Assembly: GCA_963834015.1 (NCBI GenBank)
Contig: CAWIAG010000004.1
Span: forward strand, 434,001 to 498,000
DNA from: FEN-1297 sp963834015
GTDB lineage: Bacteria; Bacteroidota; Ignavibacteria; Ignavibacteriales; Ignavibacteriaceae
Direction: 5' to 3'
DNA: 64,000 bases
The notes beneath the pieces are model-generated. The model ran no database searches. It worked only from the letters and a program-made list of their open reading frames with translations, and had not been told where the DNA came from. Shown piece after piece: positions 63,637 to 64,000 of the stretch. Made by a program: the position numbers and the translations under genes. Numbering within the stretch: position 1 is the first letter of the stretch; each line of letters starts with the position of its first letter.

Positions 63637-64000
63637 ATGTTCGATAATCATGACCCTTACATAAAACTACTACCCTTGCTGTGTAAACTACACAAAACTG
63701 AAATTAAATTAGCCAATAGTGAGTTGTGCAAGACATGTACAGATAAAAAAGATAATTTAAGATATTTTTTAAATGGCTTAAATGATAATCTTAAGGGTGT
63801 AAGGCAGCAGTTTAGACTAAATAAGATAGATTTTAATTACTCTTTAAGAGATAACAGAAAAGTATACATGCTTGCATATTTCCCGCATTATATCGAATTA
63901 ATTTATTATACTTTGCATAATAAACTAAAAGACTTGTTTAGTAAGAAGAAAGAAATCAATGTATTTTTTTTGGGAGGAGGTCCATTACCGGAACTGTTGG
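63637..64000 (+). CDS. partial ORF, possible SAM-dependent methyltransferase-like protein
   Basis: Begins at ATG 63637, 1 bp after the DUF1848 stop, and runs out of the window after about 121 codons. An early CKTC pair (CKLH...CKTC) is followed by a helical region, and near the edge there is VFFLGGGPLPELL, which looks like the glycine-rich motif I of Rossmann methyltransferases. The small linker YMLAYFPHYIELIYYTL precedes it. Function unknown. Confidence 0.65.
   Translation, partial: MFDNHDPYIKLLPLLCKLHKTEIKLANSELCKTCTDKKDNLRYFLNGLNDNLKGVRQQFRLNKIDFNYSLRDNRKVYMLAYFPHYIELIYYTLHNKLKDLFSKKKEINVFFLGGGPLPELL

Overview
The window looks like an AT-rich (by eye mid-to-upper 30s % GC) chromosome from the Bacteroidota/Ignavibacteriota side of the tree. 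The reasons are indirect: weak AT-rich ribosome sites, many signal-peptide proteins ending 'SQ' or 'AQ', a Bacteroidota-style efflux operon, and NrfD/multiheme-cytochrome modules with haem-binding kinases of the sort seen in Ignavibacteria and deltaproteobacteria. The placement is an inference; no rRNA or tRNA is present.

Layout. 1-8.3 kb: housekeeping and accessory genes (alpha/beta hydrolase cut by the left edge, SRPBCC protein, frameshifted HAD phosphatase, GT39-type glycosyltransferase, PPK2, DNA-3-methyladenine glycosylase I, a Trm112-like protein beside a membrane methyltransferase, cell-wall amidase). 8.5-15.2 kb: a TetR regulator followed by a complete RND efflux system (TolC, adaptor, pump), with two matching dyads upstream of the regulator. 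15.5-22 kb: dienelactone hydrolase, two aldo/keto reductases (one a pseudogene), a 2-hydroxyacid dehydrogenase and a GH20 hexosaminidase. 22-28 kb: a TetR gene facing a five-gene operon that could form a trans-envelope exporter (LolA-like carrier, two FtsX-type permeases, LolD-type ATPase, beta-barrel), with three palindromes in the divergent promoter region. 28-31.3 kb: enolase, an EamA transporter and a macro-domain hydrolase.

31.4-50.6 kb is the most distinctive part: two head-to-head gene sets, now separated by an IS1182-type element. The minus-strand set encodes a Tat-exported 4x[4Fe-4S] protein, an NrfD-like quinone-site membrane protein, a 13-CXXCH cytochrome, a haem-motif sensor kinase and two response regulators fused to glycine-cleavage-H-like domains, one of them membrane-anchored. 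The plus-strand set encodes a small membrane protein, a membrane-anchored H-like protein, a second ferredoxin/NrfD pair, a cysteine-bearing H-like protein, a second haem-motif kinase, an NtrC-type activator, an archaemetzincin and an NtrC paralogue that has lost its sigma-54 contact motif. Shared oddities (H-like domains without the lipoyl lysine, a TMxDGG motif in three proteins, three N-terminal membrane anchors with an Asp in the helix) suggest one dedicated redox-sensing and electron-transfer system. I do not recognise it as a described system.

50.6-52.3 kb is non-coding with repeats and gene relics. 52.3-59.8 kb is a decayed type I restriction-modification locus (hsdR frameshifted, hsdM intact, rhuM intact, hsdS truncated) followed by an HrgA-like winged-helix protein. 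60-64 kb has a large unknown membrane protein, a DUF1848 protein and an ORF leaving the window. Several families of small palindromic repeats are scattered between genes.
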